A DNA stretch of 64,000 bases from Legionella_C sp048541585 (GTDB lineage Bacteria; Pseudomonadota; Gammaproteobacteria; Legionellales; Legionellaceae). Made by a program: the position numbers and the translations under genes. The DNA lies in the NCBI RefSeq assembly GCF_048541585.1, contig NZ_CP183303.1, positions 1,922,001 through 1,986,000 of the forward strand. Reading direction: 5' to 3'. The notes below the pieces were generated by a model. The model was not told where the DNA came from. It saw only the letters and a list, made by a program, of their open reading frames with translations, and did not search any database. Positions 44,344 to 54,706 of the stretch are shown piece after piece; the stretch's first letter is position 1, and each line of letters starts with the position of its first letter.

Positions 44344-44403
44344 TATGTTGGGCCTTGGTCCAACATTATCATAACTATTGTCGGGCCAAGGCCCAACCTA
44401 CAA
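44344..44403. repeat. Two palindromic intergenic repeats inside the trp operon
   Basis: GTTGGGCCTTGGTCCAAC (44347-44364) and GGGCCAAGGCCCAACC (44381-44397) are near-identical palindromes in the trpB-trpA gap. The same family appears at 39758-40255. They may form stems in the trp mRNA, or be remnants of a dispersed repeat. Confidence 0.55.
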
Positions 44404-44448
44404 ACTCTTAAGTTGACACTATTACATGAACAGTTACGCATACGCAGC

Positions 44449-45645
44449 TTAAATACTCAGACCATCAATACTTGCTACAGTATGAATATCTTTATCACCA
44501 CGGCCAGATAAGTTAACAATAATACGCTGGTTAGGCTGCATCGTTTTAGCCAACTTTAGAGCATAGGCAACAGCATGGCTGGATTCTAGAGCAGGAATAA
44601 TGCCTTCAACTTGCGTTAAGGTCCGAAATGCATCAAGTGCCTCTTGGTCATTAATAGCCACATACTGGACCCGGCCTTGATCCTTTAAATAAGCGTGCTC
44701 AGGACCAACACCAGGATAGTCTAAACCAGCAGATACCGAGTGAGTATCTTTAACTTGCCCAAATTCATCACATAAAAGATAGGTTCGGTTACCATGTAAA
44801 ACTCCAGGCCGACCGGCAATTAAAGAAGCTGCATGCTGGCCAGTTTCAATACCTTTACCACCTGCTTCTACCCCATATATTTTCACTGTTTCATCATTTA
44901 AGAATGGATAAAATAAACCCATTGCATTAGAACCACCACCAACGCAGGCGACTAGTGCATCAGGTAGGCAACCTTCTTTATCTAAAAGTTGTTGACGAGC
45001 TTCTTGACCAATTACTGCTTGAAAATCTCTGACCATTTGCGGGTAGGGATGAGGACCTGCAACAGTACCAATTATATAATAGGTATTATCAATATTACTT
45101 ACCCAATCACGCATCGCTTCATTGAGTGCATCTTTTAAAGTTTGCGAGCCAGCTGTAACAGGTACGACTTTAGCACCTAATAATTTCATACGATAAACGT
45201 TAATGGCTTGTCGCTTAATATCTTCAGCACCCATATAAACTACGCATTCAAAGCCAAGTTTTGCCGCAACAGTAGCTGTTGCCACTCCATGTTGACCTGC
45301 TCCAGTTTCTGCAATAATTCGGGTTTTCCCCATTCGTTTTGCTAATAATGCTTGCCCTACGGTATTGTTAACTTTATGAGCCCCAGTATGATTTAAATCT
45401 TCCCGTTTTAAATAAATCCTTCCACCTCGAGTCAGTTCCGTTAACCGCTTGGCAAAATATAAGGGCGTTGGACGGCCTACATAATCTTTTAGCTCTCTAT
45501 CTAACTCAGCTAAAAAATCACTCTCATTTCGATAAGTACTATAAGCATTTTGTAACTCTTGTAAGGCATGCATTAAGGTATCAGCAACGAACACACCACC
45601 ATAGGGGCCAAAATGCCCTTGATTATCAGGAAGCTCTATACTCAT
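44449..45645 (-). CDS. trpB: Tryptophan synthase beta subunit
   Basis: 398 residues. PLP lysine in NHTGAHKVNN, GAGQHGVATA, phosphate loop CVGGGSNAMG, and C-terminal NLSGRGDKD. Condenses indole and serine to tryptophan. Its start lies 20 bp inside trpF, coupling the two. GAGGAAATT precedes the ATG. Confidence 0.97.
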   Translation of the reverse strand: MSIELPDNQGHFGPYGGVFVADTLMHALQELQNAYSTYRNESDFLAELDRELKDYVGRPTPLYFAKRLTELTRGGRIYLKREDLNHTGAHKVNNTVGQALLAKRMGKTRIIAETGAGQHGVATATVAAKLGFECVVYMGAEDIKRQAINVYRMKLLGAKVVPVTAGSQTLKDALNEAMRDWVSNIDNTYYIIGTVAGPHPYPQMVRDFQAVIGQEARQQLLDKEGCLPDALVACVGGGSNAMGLFYPFLNDETVKIYGVEAGGKGIETGQHAASLIAGRPGVLHGNRTYLLCDEFGQVKDTHSVSAGLDYPGVGPEHAYLKDQGRVQYVAINDQEALDAFRTLTQVEGIIPALESSHAVAYALKLAKTMQPNQRIIVNLSGRGDKDIHTVASIDGLSI

Positions 45646-46270
45646 AATTTCCTCTTAATGCGTTAACAAATTGAAACATTTTATCATGATCTTTTATACC
45701 TGGGGACTGTTCAATACCACTACAGACATCTACTGCCAATACTGATACTTGGTTGATAGCTTGTTGAATATTATTTGCCGTTAATCCGCCAGCTAAGATA
45801 ACTGGCTTCAATGTCTTTGCAGGAACATTACTCCAATCAAATGAAATACCTGTACCACCATACAAACTTTCAGCAGGCGTATCTAGTAAAAATGCTGATG
45901 CCGTTTGATACTGACTCATTAATTCTAATACTTCATTTTTACTACTAGCTGGAATAGCTTTAATATAAGGTATACGAAATTGCCTGCAAAACGCTTCTGT
46001 TTCGTCTCCATGAAATTGTAACCATTGAATAGGTAATTCTTGCATAATTTGCCAGACTTCATCAGCAGTTGGATTAACAATAACTGCGACAGTCGACATA
46101 AATACAGGTATATCTTTAAGTAGTCCTTTAGCTTTCTCGATTGAAACAGCGCGCTTACTACCTTTATAAAAGATTAATCCTATAGCATCAACACCTAATG
46201 CCATAGCATAATCAATATCTTCCTTGCGCGTCATCCCACACATTTTAATTCGGGGAAAATAACGACTCAT
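45626..46270 (-). CDS. trpF: Phosphoribosylanthranilate isomerase
   Basis: 214 residues, TIM barrel. Catalytic Cys in IKMCGMTRKEDI, Asp in FLLDTPAESLYGGTGISFDW (phosphate loop and acid), and AVDVCSGIEQSPGIKD. Third from last step to tryptophan. Starts right after the truA stop with GGAGCG inside truA. No trpE, trpD or trpC in the window. Confidence 0.96.
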   Translation of the reverse strand: MSRYFPRIKMCGMTRKEDIDYAMALGVDAIGLIFYKGSKRAVSIEKAKGLLKDIPVFMSTVAVIVNPTADEVWQIMQELPIQWLQFHGDETEAFCRQFRIPYIKAIPASSKNEVLELMSQYQTASAFLLDTPAESLYGGTGISFDWSNVPAKTLKPVILAGGLTANNIQQAINQVSVLAVDVCSGIEQSPGIKDHDKMFQFVNALRGNYEYRAS

Positions 46271-47065
46271 TTAACGCTCCAGTAAGAATAAAGGATTTGT
46301 AGCTGATGCTATAATACCAAACTCTTTAGGATATGTAACATTTACTAAATATAGCCCATAAGGCGGTGCTGTTTCAGCACCTAGTCGCCGATCCGCTGCC
46401 TTTAGTATCTCATTGACCCAGGTAACCGGTTTTTTTCCTGAGCCCACAGCAATGAGCACACCAGCAATATTTCTTACCATATGGTGTAAAAATGCATTAG
46501 CTGTAATGTCAATAATAACTAAATCACCCTGCCGCGTTACCTCGACTTGATGGATATTACGCATAGGTGTATTTGATTGGCACTCTACTGATCGAAATGA
46601 GGTAAAATCATTCTCGCCAAGTAAATACTGACTTGCCTCATGCATATGACGATGGTTTAATTGTCGATATTGCCAAGTGACATTACCCCGTAGTAGTGCG
46701 GGACGAATAGCTGAATTATAAATTATATAACGATATTGACGAGCTGTGGCTGAATAACGTGCATGAAAATGATTAGGCATTTCTCGGCCCCATCTTACAC
46801 AAACGTCTTTTGGCAAATAAGAATTAGCACCTTGAATCCAAGAGCGAATAGAACGTTGTTTCTCACAATCAAAGTGAATAATTTGGTTGGTTGCATGCAC
46901 GCCAGTGTCAGTTCGACCAGCACAAACAACACTTACCTTGGTATCCGCAATACGACTAATTGCTGCTTCAACAACTTGTTGTACCGTATGTAATCCCGCT
47001 TGCGCTTGCCAACCATGATACTGGCTTCCATCGTATTCAACCCCTAAGGCGATACGCATACGCAT
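46271..47065 (-). CDS. truA: tRNA pseudouridine38-40 synthase
   Basis: 264 residues. Catalytic Asp in CAGRTDTGVHA; YDGSQYHGWQAQ, FHARYSATARQYRYII and FLHHMVRNIAG are family blocks. The second ATG (47059) has better spacing from AGGAA than the first. truA next to trpF, with fimV upstream, is the usual gammaproteobacterial order. Confidence 0.96.
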   Translation of the reverse strand: MRMRIALGVEYDGSQYHGWQAQAGLHTVQQVVEAAISRIADTKVSVVCAGRTDTGVHATNQIIHFDCEKQRSIRSWIQGANSYLPKDVCVRWGREMPNHFHARYSATARQYRYIIYNSAIRPALLRGNVTWQYRQLNHRHMHEASQYLLGENDFTSFRSVECQSNTPMRNIHQVEVTRQGDLVIIDITANAFLHHMVRNIAGVLIAVGSGKKPVTWVNEILKAADRRLGAETAPPYGLYLVNVTYPKEFGIIASATNPLFLLER

Positions 47066-47214
47066 TTCCTACTAAAAAGGGTCAATGTATAACACCCTAA
47101 TACGTTTGTCTAGGGAATAAATACTAAACTTTAGAGTATCTTAGCAAAAAAACTCACTTAATATACTTTATAGTTTTAAAAGCAGCTTTAAATTGTCTAA
47201 ATGCAGCTAAAAGT

Positions 47215-49605
47215 TTATTTTTTTAGCGAATCTAATAATTTTTGCGCTTCTTTTTTTTGTTCTGTATTGCCAAATGCAATAACCTCTTCTAACGATTGCT
47301 CTGCAGATTCAAAATCCTCCATAGTGATATAGGTTCTAGCTAGAGAAAGCAAGGTATCTAAAGCTATATGACTTTTAATTAATTTAGCCTCTGATTCTGT
47401 ATTATTACTAGCTTGCGACTCGGTCATATTTTTACTCTCAGTATTAAGCTTATTTTCATTAAAAGCGAGGTTATCTTTATCTTCTATTTTTACTTGTTTT
47501 GTATCTTGGTCTGGAATGACTGGTGTAGGCGGTATTGCAGAGTCTAAAGAAGTAGAATCATCTTGTTTAATGTTATCTAACAAAGCTTGTACTTGATCAT
47601 CAACTACAAAATCTAAGGCTTGGTCGTCATGTATTTCCTGTTTAACAGTTGGCTTAATAAATTTATCAAGGCCAGCCTCAAACTCTAAACTATTATTTTC
47701 TCCATCAGCCACCTCGTCTTGCTTGAGAGGCTCTTTAGAATTAGAAACAAACAAATTATTTTCAGCAGAGGTAGACTCTTTAGTATTTAATGAATCATTA
47801 TTTTCTATACTAGATTCTTGTGAAGATGTTTGCATAGCATTATTGACTTCTGCAACATTAAGAGACTTCTCGCTAGCTGACTGTTGGACTTGAATTGCTC
47901 CTTCATCACTAGATTGGTTATTATCATTATTAGTATTTTCATTTTTTTCAACTGAGGTATCATTTTCCTGCGAGTCTGTAAAATTTTGCTGTTTTGAAGT
48001 TAAATTTGTATGGTCTGAGGCTAAATTTTCTTTATGGCGAGTTTCATTTATTGAAGGCGTAGGAACCACTACAGGTACAACGTCATTTTTTTCCTCCGAT
48101 TTTTCTTTAACTTTTGCAGATGTAGATGTTTTATTAATGGTAAACGGATTACTTACCGGAGGTGGAGAATGGTTTAGCGGTGATAGATCTCGTGATGTAG
48201 GGACGGTATCTTGGTCTATATCTTCATTATTATCTTCCCGTTGCCTTAACCAAAACCAGTAAAGGCACCCATAAGCAACGATAATAGTACTACCACCAAG
48301 CAACCAATACAGCCAAGAGTGAGATGATTTTTCAGGTTGATTCAATGCTAAAGCTTGTGCATTTAAACCCTGACGCTCTTTAATGATTGTTTTTATCTGC
48401 TCACGTAATAAAACCAATTCTTTCTGTTGCTTGTTAACTTGTTGCTGTAATTGGTTATTGGCAATTTTTAGTTTATCCATTTGAGCTTTCATGAGAGAAT
48501 TTTCAGTGCGAATTGCATCAATAGCCGCCAATGTCACGCCAATACTAGCACTTGTATTTATCGCATTATTTTTTGCATTTGGGTGGGGAGACCCATTTAT
48601 AGTCAAGGCAGATAAGGTATGAGTGGGCGCAGAAAATACCTCAGGAGCAGGCAATACTGCGGCAGAATTATTTAGCAATGAGGATTCTAAGCTAAACTTT
48701 GGAATCCGCGCAATTTTAGATTCATAATAGGTTGTCTCAATCTCATTAAGCTTAGGCTTTTTAACTACCTCCTTTTCCTCCTCTTTTAGATAAGGTGGAG
48801 AAATAACATGCTTAATCTCTTGTTTAGTTTGCCAAGCTACATCATGATTAGCTACTTCAGCTTGCGCTAATTCAGCAGGTATTTTTACAATTTGCTCATT
48901 AGAAGGAATTTTAAGCTTCTCACCTACTTTTAAACCATTTAAATTACCCTGGATAAAGGCATTTAAATTTTTACTCACAATGGCTAAAATTACTTGTGGT
49001 AGAGTGGTTTGATCAGTTTTATAACGATTTGCAATTTGCCAAATATTTTCACCAGCTACAGTTGGGCCATAGGTTGCTTGCTCTTCTGCTGGGGTAAAAT
49101 CTCCTTTAATATGTTGATAAACAGGCTTATTAATAACGCCAGGCTTACCAATATCAATTTTATTAACATTGATTTTCTTAATTAGACTGCCAGATTTTTT
49201 AGTTTTAACTTTATAGCCAGGTGGGTCTAATAATACTGTATAAGCTCGATAAATTTGTCCTGCAGGCCAAGCTAAGTCGACTACAATTTGTAAATAGGGA
49301 TCTGAAATTCGATCAGTAGATGTAATACTAATAACAGGATGACCGTACTTATCTTTTTTTATACTAAATTTAAGAAAAGATAATATTTTGCTTGGTTCTA
49401 ATCCTATACGCTCATAATCTTCTACAGAAGCTAAATTTACCTTAATAGCCTCTAGCGATACATTGTTTATATCTATGATGGGAATTTCAGCGTTAAATTC
49501 TTGGTTAAGAAACGAATGTACCTCTATATCACCCATACCCATTGCAAAAGATGAGAAGGGTAATGATACAGCGAAAATTGCCGCACTTAGACGAATTAAT
49601 TTCAA
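47215..49605 (-). CDS. fimV: FimV-like peptidoglycan-binding polar hub protein
   Basis: 796 residues, TTG start with AGGGAG seven bases upstream. Signal peptide (AAIFAVSLPFSSFAMG), FimV N-terminal domain with GDIEVHSFLNQEFNAEIPI, LysM (ENIWQIANRYKTD to LKIPS, about 185-235), coiled coil (about 365-405), one membrane helix (WLYWLLGGSTIIVAYGCLYW, near 430), a long acidic Glu/Asp/Asn/Ser-rich cytoplasmic stretch, and the FimV C-terminal TPR-like motif (ALDTLLSLARTYITMEDFES). Organises pole-related machinery such as type IV pili and type II secretion. Confidence 0.93.
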   Translation of the reverse strand: MKLIRLSAAIFAVSLPFSSFAMGMGDIEVHSFLNQEFNAEIPIIDINNVSLEAIKVNLASVEDYERIGLEPSKILSFLKFSIKKDKYGHPVISITSTDRISDPYLQIVVDLAWPAGQIYRAYTVLLDPPGYKVKTKKSGSLIKKINVNKIDIGKPGVINKPVYQHIKGDFTPAEEQATYGPTVAGENIWQIANRYKTDQTTLPQVILAIVSKNLNAFIQGNLNGLKVGEKLKIPSNEQIVKIPAELAQAEVANHDVAWQTKQEIKHVISPPYLKEEEKEVVKKPKLNEIETTYYESKIARIPKFSLESSLLNNSAAVLPAPEVFSAPTHTLSALTINGSPHPNAKNNAINTSASIGVTLAAIDAIRTENSLMKAQMDKLKIANNQLQQQVNKQQKELVLLREQIKTIIKERQGLNAQALALNQPEKSSHSWLYWLLGGSTIIVAYGCLYWFWLRQREDNNEDIDQDTVPTSRDLSPLNHSPPPVSNPFTINKTSTSAKVKEKSEEKNDVVPVVVPTPSINETRHKENLASDHTNLTSKQQNFTDSQENDTSVEKNENTNNDNNQSSDEGAIQVQQSASEKSLNVAEVNNAMQTSSQESSIENNDSLNTKESTSAENNLFVSNSKEPLKQDEVADGENNSLEFEAGLDKFIKPTVKQEIHDDQALDFVVDDQVQALLDNIKQDDSTSLDSAIPPTPVIPDQDTKQVKIEDKDNLAFNENKLNTESKNMTESQASNNTESEAKLIKSHIALDTLLSLARTYITMEDFESAEQSLEEVIAFGNTEQKKEAQKLLDSLKK

Positions 49606-49878
49606 ACAGTGCTCCCTGCAAAGTCTATTCCATTAAATTCGGGAAAATAACACCTAAACCTCTGTTATTCAATAAATTCAACAAAAATCATTTATAAATT
49701 TGCTAACTTAAGACTGCTAAAAGTTCAGGTTATAATTTATAAACAAATTCAAGCACATTAAACGGGCAAATTAATTTGCATTGTAGGAAATAAGATTTTA
49801 TACAAATCTATAACTTAAAAAATTGCCTTAAGCAGCTTATAATTCCATAATCCTTTATATTTAATTAAATAGGCTGAT

Positions 49879-50742
49879 ATGAAAGCAATTTCTTTAAGTG
49901 GTAAACAACTTGCGTCACAACTAAGAACAGCCGTAGCACAAGAGATTGCCACGAGAAAGAAGGGAGGGATTCGGCCGCCTGCACTGGCAGTTATTTTAGT
50001 TGGTGATGATCCTGCATCAGAAATTTATGTCACGAATAAAAGGCGAGCTTGCGAAGAGGCAGGCATTACCTCTGTTGCTTATAACCTACCAGAAAATACT
50101 ACCGAAGAAAAATTAATTAATTTAATTGAAGAACTTAATAAGAATACGAATATTGATGGAATCTTAGTTCAGTTTCCACTTCCTTTAGCTATCAATGGCG
50201 ATCGCATAATTGAATGTATTGTCCCATCAAAAGATGTAGATGGTTTTCATCCCTATAATGTAGGGCGCTTAGCCCAGCGTATTCCGCTACTTAGGCCCTG
50301 TACGCCTTTTGGAATTATTCAGTTACTAGAATTTTATAAAATTCCTCTTAAAAGTAAAAATACAGTAGTAGTAGGCTCATCAAATATCGTCGGCCGCCCT
50401 ATGGCTTTAGAGTTTTTACTTGCTGGCGCTACAGTAAGCATTTGCCATCGATTTACTAAAAATTTAGAACCTTATATTAAGTTAGCTGATATTATAGTCG
50501 TCGCGACTGGTGTATGTGACTTGATTCAGCCAAATTGGCTTAATAAATCACAAGTTGTCATTGATGTAGGAATACATCGCTTAAACAGTGGTAAATTACG
50601 CGGAGATGTTGACTTTGATACTGCAAGTAATTATGCAGGCTGGATTACCCCTGTGCCTGGAGGAGTTGGGCCAATGACTATAGCAACTTTACTCCAGAAT
50701 ACGCTACAGGCAAATAAACAGCATAGGAAAGAATTATTCTAA
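49879..50742 (+). CDS. folD: Methylenetetrahydrofolate dehydrogenase/cyclohydrolase
   Basis: 287 residues. Catalytic YVTNKRRACEEAGI (Tyr and Lys), substrate loop DGILVQFPLP, KDVDGFHPYNVGRL, NADP site VVVGSSNIVGRPMALEFLLAGATV, and PVPGGVGPMTIATLLQNT. Interconverts methylene- and formyl-tetrahydrofolate. Single gene; its 3' end overlaps the convergent small gene by 9 bp. The 273-bp gap before it shows only AT-rich promoter-type DNA. Confidence 0.97.
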   Translation: MKAISLSGKQLASQLRTAVAQEIATRKKGGIRPPALAVILVGDDPASEIYVTNKRRACEEAGITSVAYNLPENTTEEKLINLIEELNKNTNIDGILVQFPLPLAINGDRIIECIVPSKDVDGFHPYNVGRLAQRIPLLRPCTPFGIIQLLEFYKIPLKSKNTVVVGSSNIVGRPMALEFLLAGATVSICHRFTKNLEPYIKLADIIVVATGVCDLIQPNWLNKSQVVIDVGIHRLNSGKLRGDVDFDTASNYAGWITPVPGGVGPMTIATLLQNTLQANKQHRKELF

Positions 50743-50943
50743 ATCATCCCAATTAAATTCGCCGTCTAATTCATCAATATTCTCACGTAAGCGTTTACGT
50801 TCTAGCTTTTCTTCTAAGAGCTTACGTACATGCTTTTTATGTGCTAAGTCTTCTTCCTCTTCAATTGGATACTCTGAAAAGGAATGGGCATCTTCGTCAA
50901 AATCTTGATCATATTCTCTTGGTAAATTCATCGCCAGTTCCAT
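50734..50943 (-). CDS. Small acidic/basic protein, PA3496-like
   Basis: 69 residues (or 65 from the second Met). Acidic first half (YDQDFDEDAHSF, EEEEDL), then a basic helix HVRKLLEEKLERKRLRENIDEL, and an acidic end FNWDDLE. The pattern of an acidic stretch plus an RR.EE.LE.KRLR.. helix fits the PA3496 family of small uncharacterised proteins. No enzymatic motif. Tail-to-tail overlap with folD. Confidence 0.7.
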   Translation of the reverse strand: MELAMNLPREYDQDFDEDAHSFSEYPIEEEEDLAHKKHVRKLLEEKLERKRLRENIDELDGEFNWDDLE

Positions 50944-51108
50944 TTAGGTCAAATTAATGAATGTAATTAAATTATAATCACTGTGAGTAATTTTTTTCAA
51001 GTTAGTTTTTATATTATTTAGATTGTACAATCTTAATTACATTATAGAAGATGGCTAAGTTAGATATAAGTACGTATACTGTAAAATTTTTGTAATATAA
51101 GAATTACT

Positions 51109-51933
51109 ATGCTTAGTTATCAACATGGTTATCATGCCGGCAATTTTGCTGATGTAATAAAGCATTTAACCCTGTGCCGCATCCTAAATTATTTAACGCA
51201 AAAAGATAAACCTTTGTTTTACTTAGAAACTCATGCAGGCTCCGGTTTATATGATTTACAAGCGAAGAAAGCGGTAAAAACTATTGAATTTAATGCAGGT
51301 ATTGCCCTTATTTGGCAGCAGAAAGATAATTTACCTACTCTCTTTGACCCTTATATGAATGTAGTTAAATCACTTAATATTAATAATCAACTACGCTTTT
51401 ATCCTGGCTCGCCCTATCTAGCTATTGCAAACTTACGTCCAGAAGACCGAGCAGTATGCACGGAATTACATCCACAAGAATTTAATAATTTACAAAGCAT
51501 TCCTCGCCTAAATAAGCGTGTTTTTTTTAACAATATAGATGGCCTTAAAGCACTGCGGGCCCTACTTCCACCACCAGAGCGCCGCGGGCTCATTTTTATA
51601 GACCCTAGCTATGAAATTAAAACAGAATATAAAACAATTGCAGAGTCGGTAAACCTAGCCCATCGTCGTTTTGCAACAGGTACTTATTGTATATGGTATC
51701 CTATTCTTGCTAGTTGCCAACACCAGCAATTAATTGAACAAATTAAGAGCCAAAATAAAGACGTATTAAAAATTGAATTTTATTTAACCCAAGCTATGGA
51801 TAAACTTGGTATGAATAGTTGTGGCTTATTAATTATAAATCCTCCTTTTACTCTGGCTGCTGAAATGACAACAGCGCTTGATTATTTAATAAAAATTATC
51901 AATCCAAATAAATCATCTTATTTAATTGAATAA
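51109..51933 (+). CDS. rlmJ: 23S rRNA (adenine2030-N6)-methyltransferase
   Basis: 274 residues. MLSYQHGYHAGNFADVIKHL is the family N-terminus, followed by FYLETHAGSGLYDL (SAM site), the conserved PGSPYLA and RGLIFIDPSYE with the DPSYE catalytic motif, and GLLIINPPFTL. Modifies A2030 of 23S rRNA. Monocistronic. The 251-bp gap behind it holds an imperfect AAAAAGGCT/AGCCGTTTTT stem (52044-52106), perhaps a terminator. Confidence 0.95.
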   Translation: MLSYQHGYHAGNFADVIKHLTLCRILNYLTQKDKPLFYLETHAGSGLYDLQAKKAVKTIEFNAGIALIWQQKDNLPTLFDPYMNVVKSLNINNQLRFYPGSPYLAIANLRPEDRAVCTELHPQEFNNLQSIPRLNKRVFFNNIDGLKALRALLPPPERRGLIFIDPSYEIKTEYKTIAESVNLAHRRFATGTYCIWYPILASCQHQQLIEQIKSQNKDVLKIEFYLTQAMDKLGMNSCGLLIINPPFTLAAEMTTALDYLIKIINPNKSSYLIE

Positions 51934-52184
51934 ACAAATAATTTATGATTTCTTAAATAATGGATAACGGATTTTTTCGTTTTAAATTAATAACAAGATA
52001 GACCTTATTTCAAACTGTCAAAAATGAAATGATGTCTTGAGCAAAAAGGCTGAAAAAGTACTATATAGATGTACATAAGCATTTTGAAGCCGTTTTTGTT
52101 ATAAAAATTGGCCATTTATAGCAGTTGGAAAAAAGCTCTAATGTAAATTAAATACACGTTTTAATAATCTAGGTAAGGATTACT

Positions 52185-52946
52185 GTGATAATTACGCCTC
52201 TTTTAGCCTTTAAAGATAATTATATTTGGCTATTAATTGATACTATTGGTAATGTAATTTGTATTGATCCAGGTGATGCCAAACCTGTTATAGATTACTT
52301 GGACAAGACCGGTTTTACCCTTAAAGCAATATTACTTACTCATCATCATATGGATCACATTGGCGGGGTAGTCGAATTATGTCAAGCTTATCCAAATGTG
52401 CTTAGCTATGGTCCAGCTGATTCAAGAATACCTGTCATTCATCATACTTTAGGACATAATACATTAATTGAGCTTGAACCCTGGCAATTTCGAATTTTAA
52501 GTATCCCTGGCCATACTTCAAGCCATATTTGTTATTTTGAAACTAATAAACAGTTATTATTTTGTGGCGATACTTTATTTTCTGCAGGCTGTGGTCGAGT
52601 TTTTGACGGCACTTATGAGCAGCTACTAAATTCTTTGCTATTACTTAAAACATTACCAGATCAAACAAAAATTTACTGCGGTCATGAATATACGCGACAA
52701 AATTTGCGTTTTGCCGCCACCGTTGAACCTCACAATCTAGCCATTCAGCAATACCAGCAAACTTTAAATAAAGACCCACATACTTGTTCACTACCTTCAA
52801 CAATGGAACTAGAAAAAGAAGTTAATCCTTTTTTAAGATTAAGTGAACCACAGGTGCAAAATTATGCCAAAATGCATGGCTGCCACTCAGAAGATTTACT
52901 ATCCATCTTTAAACAAATAAGAAAAAACAAGGACAATTTTAGTTGA
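52185..52946 (+). CDS. gloB: Hydroxyacylglutathione hydrolase (glyoxalase II)
   Basis: 253 residues from a GTG with AAGGA upstream. Metallo-beta-lactamase fold: ILLTHHHMDHIGG binds the two metals, then SIPGHTSSHICYF, LFCGDTLFSAGCGRVFDG and IYCGHEYTRQNLRFA. Hydrolyses S-lactoylglutathione in methylglyoxal detoxification. Next to mltD, as in E. coli. Confidence 0.96.
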   Translation: MIITPLLAFKDNYIWLLIDTIGNVICIDPGDAKPVIDYLDKTGFTLKAILLTHHHMDHIGGVVELCQAYPNVLSYGPADSRIPVIHHTLGHNTLIELEPWQFRILSIPGHTSSHICYFETNKQLLFCGDTLFSAGCGRVFDGTYEQLLNSLLLLKTLPDQTKIYCGHEYTRQNLRFAATVEPHNLAIQQYQQTLNKDPHTCSLPSTMELEKEVNPFLRLSEPQVQNYAKMHGCHSEDLLSIFKQIRKNKDNFS

Positions 52947-53058
52947 TTTAAGGCATAAATTTGAAAATTTGAGCAGCTTTTAACTTAAAAAAAGGTTTTC
53001 TCCTCAATATTATATCGAGTACACTTGTAACACTTTTGGCAAGACCCAGGCTTTAATA

Positions 53059-54474
53059 TTGAAGGTTAAAAGAATAATTTTAAATATATTTTTTTTATTG
53101 AGCTTCTGCTTTCTTAATCCACTTCACAGTGCTGCCATCCCTACCGTATGGGATGTCTTGCGTGGTCAATTTTCACTTAATCATGAAATTACGCAACCTG
53201 CAGTCCAAGCACAATTACGTTGGTTAATGTCACATCCAGGCTATATCCAAAGATTAGCTCATGCAGAACCTTATATTTATCACATAGTAAATGAAGTAAA
53301 AAAAAGAAAATTGCCTGGTGAGCTTGCTCTTGTACCTATGATTGAAAGTGCCTATGACCCTTTTGCTTATTCTGGTGCAGGTGCTGCAGGTTTATGGCAA
53401 TTAATGCCAGGCACCGGCAGTGAATTAGGTTTAAAACAAGATTGGTGGTTTGATGGCCGCCGCAGTATTGGTTTATCTACCAGCGCTGCCTTAAATTATC
53501 TTGCCTACTTAAATCACTTTTTTCATGGGGATTGGATTTTAGCCATCGCTGCTTATGATTCCGGGGAAGGAACTGTTTCACGCGCTATAAAAAATAGTCG
53601 TCAAACACGCCATATCCATTTTTGGTCTTTACCTGTACCAAGTGAAACTAGATTGTATGTACCTCGTCTACTGGCTTTAGCTGAAATTATTAAATACCCA
53701 GAACGCTATCATATGACCTTGCCCTATATTCCACACGCCCCTTATTTTGAGGAAGTAAATATTGGTAGCCAAATAGATTTAAATCACGCGGCTAAGTTAG
53801 CAGGTATCTCTTATAAAGATTTAATTAAGCTAAACCCGGGCTTTAACCGTTGGGCAACAGCTCCTTATAAACCGTTTAAATTATTAATTCCAGCTAACAA
53901 AGTAGCAGATTTTAATCGTAATCTAGCTAATTTCCCTCAAGATAAACGTGTAAGTTGGACACGTCATCAGGTTAAGGCTGGAGATAACCTAAATTCAATT
54001 GCTCAACGCTATTTTACAACTGCAAAGCTTATACGCGAGCTTAATCAATTAAAGTCAGACAAACTTAAGAAAGGTCAATATATTCTTCTACCAAGTACCC
54101 GTAATGCGCCTACTGCCGATCCGAAAACTGCGCCTACTATTATTGCGGATCGACCCGCAACAATACAAACCTATAAAGTCATTCACATAGTGCAACCTGG
54201 TGAGACATTTCAAAGTCTCGAAAAAAAGTATGGCATTAAAACAACAGATATTAAGTCCTGGAATAACTTAGCTGCAAAGCAGTCCTTAATTAAAGGTGAG
54301 CAGTTAATTATTTGGCGTAAAGCAATCAATCCAGGTATTTACACAGTACTTGCGGGTGATAGTTTAAATAGTATCGCAAAACAACATAATACTAAAGTAG
54401 CAACGCTTGAGCGACTAAATCCTAAAGTTAATAAAAACTATTTAAAACCAGGCCAAAAAATATTAATAGGCTAA
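53059..54474 (+). CDS. mltD: Membrane-bound lytic murein transglycosylase D
   Basis: 471 residues from a TTG start with a weak upstream AGG. Signal sequence IILNIFFLLSFCFLNPLHSA; no lipobox Cys at the cut, so probably periplasmic rather than lipid-anchored. SLT domain: catalytic Glu in MIESAYDPFAYSGAGAAGLWQ, split as MIESAYDP and GAAGLWQLMP, and AAYDSGEGTVSRAI. Three LysM repeats follow (about 300-340, 372-415 and 427-470) for peptidoglycan binding. Cuts glycan strands. Confidence 0.94.
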   Translation: MKVKRIILNIFFLLSFCFLNPLHSAAIPTVWDVLRGQFSLNHEITQPAVQAQLRWLMSHPGYIQRLAHAEPYIYHIVNEVKKRKLPGELALVPMIESAYDPFAYSGAGAAGLWQLMPGTGSELGLKQDWWFDGRRSIGLSTSAALNYLAYLNHFFHGDWILAIAAYDSGEGTVSRAIKNSRQTRHIHFWSLPVPSETRLYVPRLLALAEIIKYPERYHMTLPYIPHAPYFEEVNIGSQIDLNHAAKLAGISYKDLIKLNPGFNRWATAPYKPFKLLIPANKVADFNRNLANFPQDKRVSWTRHQVKAGDNLNSIAQRYFTTAKLIRELNQLKSDKLKKGQYILLPSTRNAPTADPKTAPTIIADRPATIQTYKVIHIVQPGETFQSLEKKYGIKTTDIKSWNNLAAKQSLIKGEQLIIWRKAINPGIYTVLAGDSLNSIAKQHNTKVATLERLNPKVNKNYLKPGQKILIG

Positions 54475-54706
54475 ATGCTTCTAATAATTATTTTCGCAAC
54501 TAATATACGTTCGCCTAGAAATTTTTTAGTACAAATGTATCCTATATAGGACAACGTCAAGGTAGGATAAACCATCTTCTAATGTTTTTGATAATAAAAT
54601 TTAAAGATTAATCAAATAGCAAAAACATAAAATTCTATTTTGTACTTGTAAGTTATCGGCAAATCATGTGTTATAATTAGTTAATTAATATACTATTTTA
54701 AATATT

